From Thalassovita sp. (GTDB lineage: Bacteria; Pseudomonadota; Alphaproteobacteria; Rhodobacterales; Rhodobacteraceae): 64,000 bases of DNA. The stretch is from NCBI GenBank assembly GCA_029212905.1, contig JARGPB010000004.1, positions 1 through 64,000 on the forward strand, in the 5' to 3' direction. Below the pieces are notes generated by a model. The model saw only the letters and a list, made by a program, of their open reading frames with translations. It ran no database searches and was not told the origin of the DNA. Below, piece after piece: positions 1 to 8,585 of the stretch. A program made the position numbers and the translations under genes. Within the stretch, counting starts at the first letter, position 1. Every line of letters starts with the position of its first letter.

Positions 1-24
1 TTGCCTCAAAATTACGGAAGAAGG

Positions 25-53
25 TGTCTAAAAATATAGGGGCTATTTAGACA
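25..53. repeat. Inverted repeat at transposase remnant
   Basis: Perfect 8-bp arms TGTCTAAA (25-32) and TTTAGACA (46-53) are separated by 13 bp. The right arm overlaps the 3' end of the transposase fragment, including the codons just before its stop. It may be a fused pair of insertion-sequence ends or a chance hairpin left after deletion; the sequence alone does not decide. Confidence 0.45.
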
Positions 54-174
54 TCGAAAGCCCAATACCCAAATCCGATGAAGCCTGGGGCCGCGCCAAG
101 CCACGGCTCGTAGCCATCCGCACCGCATCACGCCGGAACTCGTCTGTGTATCTTTTGGCCAGTCCATTTCTCAT
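43..174 (-). pseudogene. IS3-family transposase OrfA fragment
   Basis: The minus strand reads an ATG at 174 followed by 43 codons and a TAG at 43-45. The peptide begins MRNGLAKRYTDEFRRDAV and continues with a GLARPQASSDLGIGLS stretch, which matches the N-terminal helix-turn-helix of OrfA proteins of IS3-type elements (the usual pattern is K-R-Y-T-D-E-F-R-R-D-A-V, then a DLGIGLSTL-like segment). A full OrfA is roughly 90-120 residues, so only the first third remains; the frame stops where STLNKW-like residues would be expected. No OrfB is visible in the window. It is best read as a dead remnant marking an old insertion beside the flagellar genes. Confidence 0.65.
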
Positions 175-270
175 TCATAGCAAACATTGCCCGAAAAAGA
201 CCGGAACTAAAACGGGGCAAGACCAATAGTACGCAGAGCCAACGGAGAGGGCATTTTTGCCCCCCTGGCC

Positions 271-1377
271 TCATCTAACGACAAATTCAGCGTGCAAAGC
301 GCCCGCTGCTTTAATACTCTTCAGAATATCAATCATATCACGCGGGGACACCCCAAGCGCATTCAACCCTTCGACCACTTCTGATAGGGATGCTCCGCCA
401 GAAACCTCTGCCAATTGAGGCCCATCCTCCTCCTCTATGTCAGCGCGTGTTCGTGGGACAACCACCGTTTCGCCTTCTGCAAAAGGGTTTGGTTGCACCG
501 CGACCGGGGCCTCTTGGATACGCAGGGTAAGATTCCCCTGAGAGACCGCAACGCGTGATATCCGGACATCTTCCCCCATCACGATCGTTCCTGAACGTTG
601 ATCAACCACGACCCGCGCCTTCCGCTCGGGCTGAATTGAGATGTTCTCAATGCGCCCCAACGCATGCGCCGGGGATGCCATCCGCGTTGCAGTGATATCC
701 AACCGAACCGTACCCGAATCCAGCATTCTAGCGACACCTAACCCAAAATCTTTGTTGATGGCACGCTCGATACGCCCTGCAGTCGTGAAATCGGGTTCAC
801 GCAGTGCCAGGCGCAGAGAGGTCAGGCTTGCAAAGTCAAAGTCAACTTCTCGTTCAACCCGTGCACCTGACGGGATCACCCCAGACGTCGGAACCCCTTG
901 AACGACAGTGGCTGCCGCTCCTTCAGCAGAGACACCACCGGCGATGATGGTACCTTGCGCTACCGCATAGATTTGGCCGTCCGCAGCATTCAAAGGTGTC
1001 ATCACCAACGTCCCACCTAATAGACTTTTGGCATCACCGATCGCTGACACCGTTACGTCTATTTGTGACCCGCTACGCGCAAAGGGTTGCAGAGCCGCCG
1101 TCACAAATACCGCAGCAACGTTCTTCGGGCGAAACTGTTCACCAGTAACGTTGACCCCCAAGCGCTCCAGTATGCTGGACATGATCTCTTCGGTGAAAGG
1201 CGCGTTCCGAATTCCGTCTCCGGTACCGTTCAACCCTACGACAAGACCGTACCCTACCAGATCGTTGCCGCGCACCCCGTCGAATTCGACCAAATCCTTC
1301 AACCGAACAACGTCAGACCAGGCTGGCGCGGCACTTAGTCCCAATATGATGATCAGAGATTTTAGAAGATTTTTCAT
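271..1377 (-). CDS. flgI: Flagellar P-ring protein FlgI
   Basis: The 368-residue product has the length of the FlgI family (about 365-370). It opens with a Sec signal peptide (MKNLLKSLIIILGLSAAPAW) followed by the family-typical RLKDLVEFDGVRGNDLVGYGLV region, and it keeps the LNGTGDG, SGSQIDVTVSAIGDA-like and C-terminal LNALGVSPRDMIDILKSIKAAGALHAE blocks. FlgI is exported to the periplasm and assembles the P-ring around the rod in the peptidoglycan layer. The start overlaps the stop of flgL by one base (TAATG), so it is translated with the hook genes upstream. It is the last gene of the minus-strand flgE-K-L-I run; a weak GGGCA/TGCCC hairpin at 249-262 follows, without a clear T-run. Confidence 0.95.
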   Translation of the reverse strand: MKNLLKSLIIILGLSAAPAWSDVVRLKDLVEFDGVRGNDLVGYGLVVGLNGTGDGIRNAPFTEEIMSSILERLGVNVTGEQFRPKNVAAVFVTAALQPFARSGSQIDVTVSAIGDAKSLLGGTLVMTPLNAADGQIYAVAQGTIIAGGVSAEGAAATVVQGVPTSGVIPSGARVEREVDFDFASLTSLRLALREPDFTTAGRIERAINKDFGLGVARMLDSGTVRLDITATRMASPAHALGRIENISIQPERKARVVVDQRSGTIVMGEDVRISRVAVSQGNLTLRIQEAPVAVQPNPFAEGETVVVPRTRADIEEEDGPQLAEVSGGASLSEVVEGLNALGVSPRDMIDILKSIKAAGALHAEFVVR

Positions 1378-2369
1378 TACAAGAAATTCACCAATGAAAG
1401 CCCGGAAAGGCGAGCAGTTACGCTGTAGAGAGCCTGTAAATGAAACTGAACATTCTCCAGTTCCGTAGCCGTCTGAAACTCATCAACCCCTATCAAAGAT
1501 TCACGAGCATAGCTTAGCGACAATCGCTCAGCCGCCAGACTGGTCCCTATTTCTTCGATGCGCGCCTGGGCAAAACCCAAATCTGCCCGCACAGCCGTCA
1601 AACCATCCTGATCCTCGAGCAAGGCCAACCCAGCCTCTTCTAGAATGGTAACTTGCAGGTCGGGGTCTGAATACTCTGTGCTGATCGCCGCCAAGACCAC
1701 ATTTCCCATTACAGACCGCAATTCCTCCGCATCGGCCCTTAGATCCAGTTGGATCGCGTCTCGCTCGCCCAATCGAAACGGAGACAGGTTCTGATCAGAA
1801 CCGATGTAAGCCACTGCCCCAAAACCCGTTTCAGAGCTGAACCAATCCTCCACGGCCCCGCGGATACCGTCAGCAGTGACCTCCCCTGCCACGGCGATGC
1901 GAACGGAGGTCAGAATGTCATCAGACGATGCCATAGCGGCCATTCCCGTTTCATCCCCAGCAAAGAGTGACCGCCCTGCAAACGACGTGTTCAAGGAGGC
2001 AACAATCTCGGACAAGCGCTCGGAAGCATTTTGCGACAGAACATTCCATGTTTGCTGCGTTCCCTCCGATGCAGTCAGCAAATCAGACGCCAACTGTTCC
2101 GCCCCCGTCTGGATCGACCCAAGAACGGCCTGCATTGTCGTCGCGAAACCCTGAGCTTCGTTTGTGGCGGTTTCATAGGCCTGTGCTGTTCGCGTTCGAT
2201 GTTCAATATCCGCAAGATATCGAAAATCTCCGTTCAGATGCTGCGACAGGTTCGATGTTGTTCCCGAAGACAGCTCTTGGGTCAGCTTCGACAATTCGGC
2301 ATTCAGCGACATGTTCTGTTGACGCAGCGCCCAAGTTTGCGCCATATCCCCCATTGAAACGAGTTTCAT
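1377..2369 (-). CDS. flgL: Hook-associated protein 3 (FlgL)
   Basis: A 330-residue flagellin-like protein that forms the second hook-filament junction. The N-terminal D0/D1 segment contains LRQQNMSLNAELSKLTQELSSG and the C-terminus ends in the flagellin/FlgL-type helix LYSVTARLSGLSLVNFL; the middle is variable, as usual. Position directly between flgK and flgI, with one-base stop/start overlaps at both ends, supports FlgL over flagellin. It has no signal peptide, as expected for export by the flagellar type III apparatus. Alphaproteobacterial FlgL proteins are diverged, so the family call rests partly on gene order. Confidence 0.88.
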   Translation of the reverse strand: MKLVSMGDMAQTWALRQQNMSLNAELSKLTQELSSGTTSNLSQHLNGDFRYLADIEHRTRTAQAYETATNEAQGFATTMQAVLGSIQTGAEQLASDLLTASEGTQQTWNVLSQNASERLSEIVASLNTSFAGRSLFAGDETGMAAMASSDDILTSVRIAVAGEVTADGIRGAVEDWFSSETGFGAVAYIGSDQNLSPFRLGERDAIQLDLRADAEELRSVMGNVVLAAISTEYSDPDLQVTILEEAGLALLEDQDGLTAVRADLGFAQARIEEIGTSLAAERLSLSYARESLIGVDEFQTATELENVQFHLQALYSVTARLSGLSLVNFL

Positions 2370-3814
2370 CAGCCAATCTCCATCAGTTGTTGCAACATTT
2401 CATCGACGGCTTGAACGATCTTTGCGTTGGCCGCATAGGCCCGCTCGATCAACATCAGTTTCTGAAGCTCGGCATCTGTATCGACGCCAAGAGCAAGTTC
2501 CATTTCTGTCAACTCGAATTGCCGCGCAGACGTGAAGCTGAGTGTCTTGTCAGCTAGGTTTTCGCGCTGCCCGATTGAAGAGAGGAAATCCGAGGTCAGA
2601 CCTGCCAGATCCCGCGCAGCAATCCCCAATGAAGAAGACGTCGAAACGCGCGTGTCGGTCATCACATCGAGCATTGATTGCAACAGATCTGCGTTGCCGG
2701 AGTTTCCATTTTCAGTAGCGCCAAGGCCATCACGCAATCGCCACAGATCGCCTCCTTGCTCGGGATCAACAAGAGCGTTTATTGCGATCCGCCCAGCAAT
2801 ACCCGTTGTGTTTTCAGCCACTGATCCGTCGTCTGTGAACAGACCCGGCGCGCCAGCTGCCAGACTTGGGTCCACTCCAGTTTCAAACCTTTCGATGAGG
2901 TCAAGGGCAACCGTGTCCAGCTCGGCTTGCACACTTGTTAAAACTTCATCACGAACCGAGAACAACCCACCCAAGGTTCCCCCGGACATGGCGCCACTGC
3001 CGACAGCCGACACCTCAAAACCATTCACTTGGATCCCGGAAAGCAGCCCTTCTTCGACGGTCATATGGGCAACAACGGTGTTATGCGGCTCGAAGGTGAT
3101 GTCGGCAGCCTTTCCATCCAGAAGAATAGCCCCCCCAGGTGTCATCAACGCGATCACCCCCATATCGCGCTGAAGCTCTTGCACAGGTACGATGCTTGAA
3201 ATCTCATCAACCAACGCCTGACGCTGATCGAGCAATCCGGCGACCTCGCGCCCCTGCGAACGCGCGGATAGGATGTCATTGTTCAGCCTCTCGACGTTCT
3301 GCAATGCCGTGTTGAGCTGTGTCACCTGTTGATTGATTTCGCGATCGGCCTCAGCACGGAGGTTTTGCACACCGGCAGAGATCGTATTCAAACTTTCTGC
3401 AATGGCGTTTGCTGATTGCAAGACAGACGCCAGGCGGGTCTCGGATTCCGGCAAATTCGCCGCCGAGATCAATGACGTTTCAAATTCAGACAACAATCCT
3501 GTTAGTGACCTGGCCTCAGTAGGGTCACCAGTCAGAGATGACAGGCGCTGAAGGAAGCGCGACTGCGTGCTAGCCTGACCTTGCTCTGCATCTGCGAACC
3601 TGCGGTCGCCAACCAACGCCTGATCAACAAGCCGGTTAAGTCCATTGACCATCACGCCGCCTCCGGTACCGGCCGTACGCGCCGAGAGAGACAGCTCCCT
3701 GACCGCGTATCCATCGGTCAGGGTGTTCGCCAGGTTTGACGAGACAACATTTGCCCCTCGTGCCGAAGCCGTCAGGCCGGACAGGGCATTCGACAGAGCG
3801 CTAGACAGAGACAT
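2369..3814 (-). CDS. flgK: Hook-associated protein 1 (FlgK)
   Basis: A 481-residue product with the flagellar rod/hook N-terminal signature (LSNALSGLTASARGANVVSSNLANTLTDGY) and the matching C-terminal helix, in which TEMELALGVDTDAELQKLM is followed by an ERAYAANAKIVQAVDEMLQQL-like segment. FlgK caps the hook and joins it to FlgL and the filament. Length fits the short alphaproteobacterial FlgK type (enteric FlgK is about 547). The stop overlaps the flgL start (TGATG) and the start lies 39 bases after the flgE stop, so flgE, flgK, flgL and flgI are probably one transcript. Confidence 0.93.
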   Translation of the reverse strand: MSLSSALSNALSGLTASARGANVVSSNLANTLTDGYAVRELSLSARTAGTGGGVMVNGLNRLVDQALVGDRRFADAEQGQASTQSRFLQRLSSLTGDPTEARSLTGLLSEFETSLISAANLPESETRLASVLQSANAIAESLNTISAGVQNLRAEADREINQQVTQLNTALQNVERLNNDILSARSQGREVAGLLDQRQALVDEISSIVPVQELQRDMGVIALMTPGGAILLDGKAADITFEPHNTVVAHMTVEEGLLSGIQVNGFEVSAVGSGAMSGGTLGGLFSVRDEVLTSVQAELDTVALDLIERFETGVDPSLAAGAPGLFTDDGSVAENTTGIAGRIAINALVDPEQGGDLWRLRDGLGATENGNSGNADLLQSMLDVMTDTRVSTSSSLGIAARDLAGLTSDFLSSIGQRENLADKTLSFTSARQFELTEMELALGVDTDAELQKLMLIERAYAANAKIVQAVDEMLQQLMEIG

Positions 3815-3853
3815 AGCCGCTCCTTTCTGAGTTCAGTGAATCATGAGGGAAGA

Positions 3854-5158
3854 TCAGCGTTTGATATTCGTGGTTTCCTGCAACATTTCGTCCACTGTCT
3901 GGATGACCTTGGCGTTGGACGAATATGCGCGCTGCGTCTGAATCATGTCGGTTAGCTCGCCCGCGACATCGGTGGTGGATTCCTCCAATGCATAAGAGAC
4001 AATATCTCCGGTTGGACCATCTCCGGCATCCCACAGAAAGAAGGTGCCGCTGTCAGGCGACGTTGCATAGGTTTGGTGATCCAGAGCGACCAAGCCATTC
4101 GGATTTGGCATATCGACCAACGGAATTTGGAAAATGGTTCGTGTGATTCCGGTGTCATAGATGGCATGGACATATCCGTTCGAATCCACCTCGACGGACG
4201 TCATGTTCCCAACCGGATAGCCATCTTTGTCGATCGAAACCGGAGCGAAGCTACTGGAAAGCTGTGTCAGACCATCCGGATCGCCAGGCTGCCCAATATT
4301 GATTTCCAACGGCCCCCCGGCAACATCCACGATCAGTGAGCCCGTGGTTTCGTCATAGGCGCCGCCCGACACCATCGTGACAGAATTCAACGTCCCGCCC
4401 GCATCACGTCCATCATCAAATGCCAGAACATATTCCCCGATCACCGCCCCATCCTGCGCGGTATCGCGCAAGATCATAGTCCATTCATTTGACGATCCGT
4501 CCGCAGGAATGCTCGGCGTGAACTCGATCTCGATATTCTGAGAGATACCCAGGTTGTCATAGTATTCAATCGAGAGCGCCTGAGAGTCGCCATTCGCAGT
4601 CGCATCCGTTTCGGTCGCAGGCAAATTCACACCCAGCGAAATGCTGGTGGTTGGCTCTCCGGTCAGTTGGTTCACGTTGACCTGAACTGGCTCTAGCCCT
4701 GCACCCGTATCGCGCGGATAGGTCGGGACGCTGCCATTCGCAAGGGCCGGCCATCCCATCAACGTCAGTCCGGATTGAGTCACCAGATATCCGTCGCTGT
4801 TGGTCTGAAAGGACCCGGTCGAGGTCAGCATCATCTGCGCACTGCCATTATCCAGGTTGATTTCAGACGTAGCGGCAACAGGCAGAAACCCCCGACCGCG
4901 GACAGCAAGGTCTGTGGCATTGGAAGTCGACACAAGAGAGCCGGACTGGCTGACCAAACGCTGCGTTGTTACCCGCACACCGCCGGCAGAATACGCCCCA
5001 CCGGAACTTGACGAGATCACCATGGAGTGGAAATCCGCCTGCATCCTCTTGTACCCAAAGGTCGAGGAGTTCGCGATGTTGTCGGAAATCGTGGCAAGCC
5101 GGTTCGCGTTCGCGGCCAACCCGGCCACACCTGCGTTCAGGGAGGAGGAAATCGTCAT
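3854..5158 (-). CDS. flgE: Flagellar hook protein FlgE
   Basis: The structural subunit of the hook, exported through the flagellar type III system. The start is set at the ATG at 5158 (MTISSSLNAGVAGLAANANR) because an AAAGG sits 6-8 bases upstream and homologues begin with this flagellar-basal-body rod motif; an in-frame start 13 codons upstream is less likely. The 434-residue protein contains the SDNIANSSTFGYKRMQADFHSMV rod motif, a FlgE D1/D2 region with SLGVNLPATETDAT and ALSIEYYDNLGISQ, and a C-terminal helix with DMIQTQRAYSSNAKVIQTVDEML. It is transcribed with flgK; motB ends 99 bases upstream of the start. Confidence 0.94.
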   Translation of the reverse strand: MTISSSLNAGVAGLAANANRLATISDNIANSSTFGYKRMQADFHSMVISSSSGGAYSAGGVRVTTQRLVSQSGSLVSTSNATDLAVRGRGFLPVAATSEINLDNGSAQMMLTSTGSFQTNSDGYLVTQSGLTLMGWPALANGSVPTYPRDTGAGLEPVQVNVNQLTGEPTTSISLGVNLPATETDATANGDSQALSIEYYDNLGISQNIEIEFTPSIPADGSSNEWTMILRDTAQDGAVIGEYVLAFDDGRDAGGTLNSVTMVSGGAYDETTGSLIVDVAGGPLEINIGQPGDPDGLTQLSSSFAPVSIDKDGYPVGNMTSVEVDSNGYVHAIYDTGITRTIFQIPLVDMPNPNGLVALDHQTYATSPDSGTFFLWDAGDGPTGDIVSYALEESTTDVAGELTDMIQTQRAYSSNAKVIQTVDEMLQETTNIKR

Positions 5159-5257
5159 GGATACGCCTTTCTGCTGCATCAACCAAAAGTTGCCCACAGC
5201 AATACAAGGCGCCGCTTAACAGCCCGCTAATAGGTAAAATTGCCTCTACTTTCTGAT

Positions 5258-6094
5258 CTATCGGATATTCGAGCGTATCAAGATCACCTCAAGACGATTG
5301 TTCCTCACATGCGCGGGGTCGGCCACGGCCATTTCTTTGTCAGCATGTCCGGTCACGCGCTGAACGCGGTTATGATTCAGGCCTTTGTCTTGCAACAGCA
5401 ACCGCATCTTGTCCGCACGCGCCGAGGAGAGTTCCCAAACCGGATTGTCCCGCAAAACCACAGGATAGGCCTGGGTATGGCCTTCGATGGCGACGCCGTT
5501 TTTCACCAGACCAAACACCCGCACCAACACGCTCGCCATCTCTTTCAACAAGGGCGTTGGCTCATCGCTATTGGGCTGAAACATCACAGCCCCTGGCAGG
5601 TCGAACAGCTCGACAATCAAGCCCTCATCCGTAACCCGCGTAATGATGTGGCGTTGGAGCATCGGGCTAAACATGCTTTCGCCGCCGCGCCCCATTAGCG
5701 CCTTTTCAATCCGCGCCAGGTTTTGCTGTTCCTGCCGCCCAGCCGCGTCCCCCAGTTCACCGCGCGCTTGGCGGTGTTCTGTCGGGCGCTGGTTGGTTGC
5801 GCCGGTTCCATTCTGAGGAAGCGTTACTTCAGAGAATACGGATTCGCCACCAAAGGCCCCGTCTCCGCCGCCCGACACGCGGCTGATCGCCACCGTCGGA
5901 CTGAAGTAATCCGCAATCCCCTTGCGTTGTTTCTCAGTTGTTGCATTCAGCAGCCACATCAACATGAAAAAGGCCATCATGGCTGTGACGAAGTCAGCAT
6001 AGGCCACTTTCCACGCCCCACCGTGGTGCCCATCGCCTCCGACGACCTTTTTCCGTTTAATGATGACTGGCGCCGCATTTGCGTGCGTGCCCAT
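5258..6094 (-). CDS. motB: Flagellar motor stator protein MotB
   Basis: A 278-residue stator subunit. The single transmembrane helix (about residues 30-50) carries the family motif KVAYADFVTAMMAFFMLMW; Asp34 corresponds to the ion-carrying aspartate of MotB. The C-terminal half is an OmpA-like peptidoglycan-binding domain with EGHTQAYPV and the ELSSARADKMRLLL segment. The linker contains glycine- and glutamine-rich stretches (GGGDGAFGGESVF, GAAGRQEQQNLA). No motA is in the window, so its partner lies elsewhere. Gene order motB-flgE-flgK-flgL-flgI points to a Rhodobacterales-type flagellar cluster. Sodium versus proton use cannot be read reliably here. Confidence 0.93.
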   Translation of the reverse strand: MGTHANAAPVIIKRKKVVGGDGHHGGAWKVAYADFVTAMMAFFMLMWLLNATTEKQRKGIADYFSPTVAISRVSGGGDGAFGGESVFSEVTLPQNGTGATNQRPTEHRQARGELGDAAGRQEQQNLARIEKALMGRGGESMFSPMLQRHIITRVTDEGLIVELFDLPGAVMFQPNSDEPTPLLKEMASVLVRVFGLVKNGVAIEGHTQAYPVVLRDNPVWELSSARADKMRLLLQDKGLNHNRVQRVTGHADKEMAVADPAHVRNNRLEVILIRSNIR

Positions 6095-6175
6095 TTCACC
6101 ACCTCTTTCTCACCCAGTTACAGGGGTATCAGGTGGTGTGTTACCAAGACCCTAACAGATAAAATTCACGGTTCT

Positions 6176-7318
6176 TTAAGCCACGCGACGTCCCTGAACC
6201 CAGGTGCCGCGCACGACCGGAGTTTCAGCAACACGAGCAACGCGGATCATGTCCCCGCGTTCTCCCAGCGCAATCCGGCCGCGATCACTCAGACCCGAGG
6301 CATCAGCGGGCGCCTTTGTCACCGTTGCAATCCCGCGTGCCATATTTCCCCACATATCCCCGAGCATCAACGCCGAAGCCAGCAGCGCTGCCGGAACATA
6401 GTCCGAGGACACGATATCCAGCAAATCCAGCTCGGCCAGATCGCCCGCCGCCACGTTCCCCGAATGCGACCCGCCCCGGATCAGGTTCGGCGCGCCCATC
6501 ATCACTGCGATACCCTGCGCATGGCAGGCCCGAGCAGCCTCGACCGTGGTTGGGAATTCCGCCAAATGAATTCCATAGCTGGCCGAAGTGTTCACGTGGT
6601 CCTCGGTTGTATCATCATGGCTGGCCAGTACCGCGCCATATCGGAGGGCCTCGGACACGGCCAATGCCTCGTGACGCGCACCATTGCGGGCGCGCATGTC
6701 CCGCAGGTTGGCAACGTGTTCAGCGAAATCATCCTCGGACATGTTGTTCTTGCCCATGACATAGGCCTTCAGCTTGGACAGATCGCGGAATTGCCGCTGC
6801 CCCGGTGTGTGATCCATCAGGCTAACGATGCCGACGCGATCCTCGGGGCCGAACTCGGCCATTTCCTCTTCCAGCGTTTCCGAACACACCTCGGCCCGCA
6901 GGTGCAGGTAGTGACTGATCTTCAGCCCACCGGCCGTCCGTAAATCCAGCAGCTCCTGCGACAAAGACCGTGCATATTTCAGATACCGCCCCTTGCCCGA
7001 CGGGATTGAGCCCACCCGCATCGCGTCAAACACCGTGGTAATCCCCACGCTGGCCAGTTCTGCGTCATGGGCAATGATCGCCGCCGCATGAGGCCAATCG
7101 ACCTTGGGGCGCGGCTGGATGTGACGCTCCAAATTGTCGGTGTGCAGCTCGATCAGGCCGGGACACAGCATATCCCCTTCCATATCTTCAGCACCAACGG
7201 GCACCTCTGTGCCCTGATCCAAAGCGGTAATGACCCCGTCAGTCACTGTCACGGCACCGCGCACAACCTCGTTTTCCAAAACGAGATTGGCATTGGCGAG
7301 GATAAGTTGTTTTGTCAT
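6176..7318 (-). CDS. phnM: RPnTP diphosphatase PhnM, copy 1
   Basis: Alpha-D-ribose 1-methylphosphonate 5-triphosphate diphosphatase of the C-P lyase pathway, a cytosolic amidohydrolase-fold enzyme that removes pyrophosphate to give the PhnJ substrate. The 380-residue protein keeps the metal-site landmarks: LCPGLIELHTDNLERH near residue 55, the PhnM-specific MDHTPGQRQF near 180, LASHDDTTEDHV near 230 and SSDYVPAALL near 315. It is separated from the other phn genes by a divergent DUF1045 gene and so has its own promoter in the 56-bp gap at 7319-7374. This copy has all the classical motifs, unlike the second copy at 14216-15397. Confidence 0.93.
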   Translation of the reverse strand: MTKQLILANANLVLENEVVRGAVTVTDGVITALDQGTEVPVGAEDMEGDMLCPGLIELHTDNLERHIQPRPKVDWPHAAAIIAHDAELASVGITTVFDAMRVGSIPSGKGRYLKYARSLSQELLDLRTAGGLKISHYLHLRAEVCSETLEEEMAEFGPEDRVGIVSLMDHTPGQRQFRDLSKLKAYVMGKNNMSEDDFAEHVANLRDMRARNGARHEALAVSEALRYGAVLASHDDTTEDHVNTSASYGIHLAEFPTTVEAARACHAQGIAVMMGAPNLIRGGSHSGNVAAGDLAELDLLDIVSSDYVPAALLASALMLGDMWGNMARGIATVTKAPADASGLSDRGRIALGERGDMIRVARVAETPVVRGTWVQGRRVA

Positions 7319-7374
7319 GCTCTTGTTACCTTACGGCCTCATGCCGCCCTGCAAAGAAGATCAGAGGCCACTCC

Positions 7375-8088
7375 GTGACCAATTTCAAACGTTTCGCTGT
7401 CTATTACGCCCCCGAACCCGGCCCGTTGGCGGATTTCGGGGCACATTGGCTGGGTTGGGACATGGCCACAGGCCGCTTTGTGCACCACCCCTCGATTGAT
7501 GGGCTGGACATTGCAACCCTGACCGCCACCCCTCGCAAATACGGGCTGCACGGTACGATCAAACCACCGTTCCGACTGGCCGAGGGCTGCACGATCACCG
7601 ATTTGGAAACCGCGACGGCAGCGCTCTGTGCGCAAATGGCCCCTCTTCAGCTCGAGGGTTTGGCTCTGTCCCGTCTGGGAGGCTTCCTTGCGCTGACCAT
7701 CACAGGGGACACCGCCCCGCTGAACCAACTGGCCAACAAGACCGTCCAAACGCTTGACCCGTTCCGCGCCGCGCTCTCCGAAGCCGAGCTGGAGCGTCGC
7801 CGCAAGGCCCGCTTGTCCCCGCAGCAAGAGGCGCTGTTGGCCAAATGGGGCTATCCCTACGTGATGGAGGAATTCAGGTTTCACATCACTCTCACCGGCA
7901 AAATGCCCCGCACCGAGGCCGAAGCCGTACGCAACCATATCGAGCCGGTGATCACACCCCTTCTGCCCCGCCCGTTTCCGGTCGAGTCCCTGTGCCTGGT
8001 TGGCGAGGATGAAAATGGGCTGTTCCATATGATCCGCCGCTATGCCTTAATCGGCCCAAGCGCGGCCTCAAACGCCACGACGGCCTGA
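7375..8088 (+). CDS. DUF1045 phosphonate-associated protein
   Basis: A DUF1045 protein, a family regularly found in phosphonate operons and related to the 2H phosphoesterase fold; its exact reaction is not known to me. Two H-x-T/S-like motifs are visible: YGLHGTIKPPFRLA (near residue 45) and EFRFHITLTGKMP (near 170), which is the two-histidine pattern of 2H phosphodiesterases. A role on cyclic ribose-phosphate intermediates is therefore possible but inferred. The GTG at 7375 (VTNFKRFAVYYAPEPGP) is chosen because GAGG lies 8-9 bases upstream and homologues start there. Its last 49 bases overlap the end of phnN tail-to-tail. Confidence 0.85.
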   Translation: MTNFKRFAVYYAPEPGPLADFGAHWLGWDMATGRFVHHPSIDGLDIATLTATPRKYGLHGTIKPPFRLAEGCTITDLETATAALCAQMAPLQLEGLALSRLGGFLALTITGDTAPLNQLANKTVQTLDPFRAALSEAELERRRKARLSPQQEALLAKWGYPYVMEEFRFHITLTGKMPRTEAEAVRNHIEPVITPLLPRPFPVESLCLVGEDENGLFHMIRRYALIGPSAASNATTA

Positions 8089-8585
8089 TCCAACGGTCCT
8101 TCGTTTCTGATCACGACAGGGTTCAACCCCTCGGCCAGCGCAAAATCCGCGCGTTGAAGCCGCAGTCGCCGGTCCTCGGCTGTTTCGCGGCCGCGATTGG
8201 CCAGCCGCGTCGCCAGAACCTCTGGGGCAGCTGTGATCAGCACGATCATCGAGCGCTCAAACCTCTGCGCGAGTTGCGGCAACACCGCGCGGGACAGATT
8301 GGCCAACACATCCCGGCCGGCCATCAAATCGTCATCCACGCTAGCCGGTATCCCATAGCGCAGCCCGTGCGCAGGCCAGTGCAGCGCAAACGCGCCCTCC
8401 TCCACCATTTCAGCAAAGCGATCAGCGGTGACGCTTTCGGCGTCCTCTCCCACGGCTTCGGAGCTGCGAGTAATCACCCGACGTACACGCCGCAGCTCTG
8501 GGTGACGTTCGCAGACGGCCTCCATCACGGAATCCTTGCCCGCACCAGAGGGTCCAACAACCGCAATGAAGCGCCCCATTGTCAT
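8040..8585 (-). CDS. phnN: Ribose 1,5-bisphosphate phosphokinase PhnN
   Basis: Guanylate-kinase-like ATP-dependent kinase that converts ribose 1,5-bisphosphate to PRPP at the end of the C-P lyase route. Walker A is GPSGAGKDSV (residues 10-19), followed by the RVITRSSEAVGEDAESVT substrate-binding region. The length of 181 residues fits the family. The ATG at 8585 is preferred because it forms an ATGA overlap with the phnL stop; an ATG two codons later (8579) is also possible. The 3' end runs 49 bases into the convergent DUF1045 gene. Confidence 0.92.
   Translation of the reverse strand: MTMGRFIAVVGPSGAGKDSVMEAVCERHPELRRVRRVITRSSEAVGEDAESVTADRFAEMVEEGAFALHWPAHGLRYGIPASVDDDLMAGRDVLANLSRAVLPQLAQRFERSMIVLITAAPEVLATRLANRGRETAEDRRLRLQRADFALAEGLNPVVIRNEGPLDQAVVAFEAALGPIKA

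Noticed and set aside
249..262. GGGCA/TGCCC hairpin after flgI
   Set aside because: Only five base pairs and no T-run on the minus strand; too weak to call a terminator.
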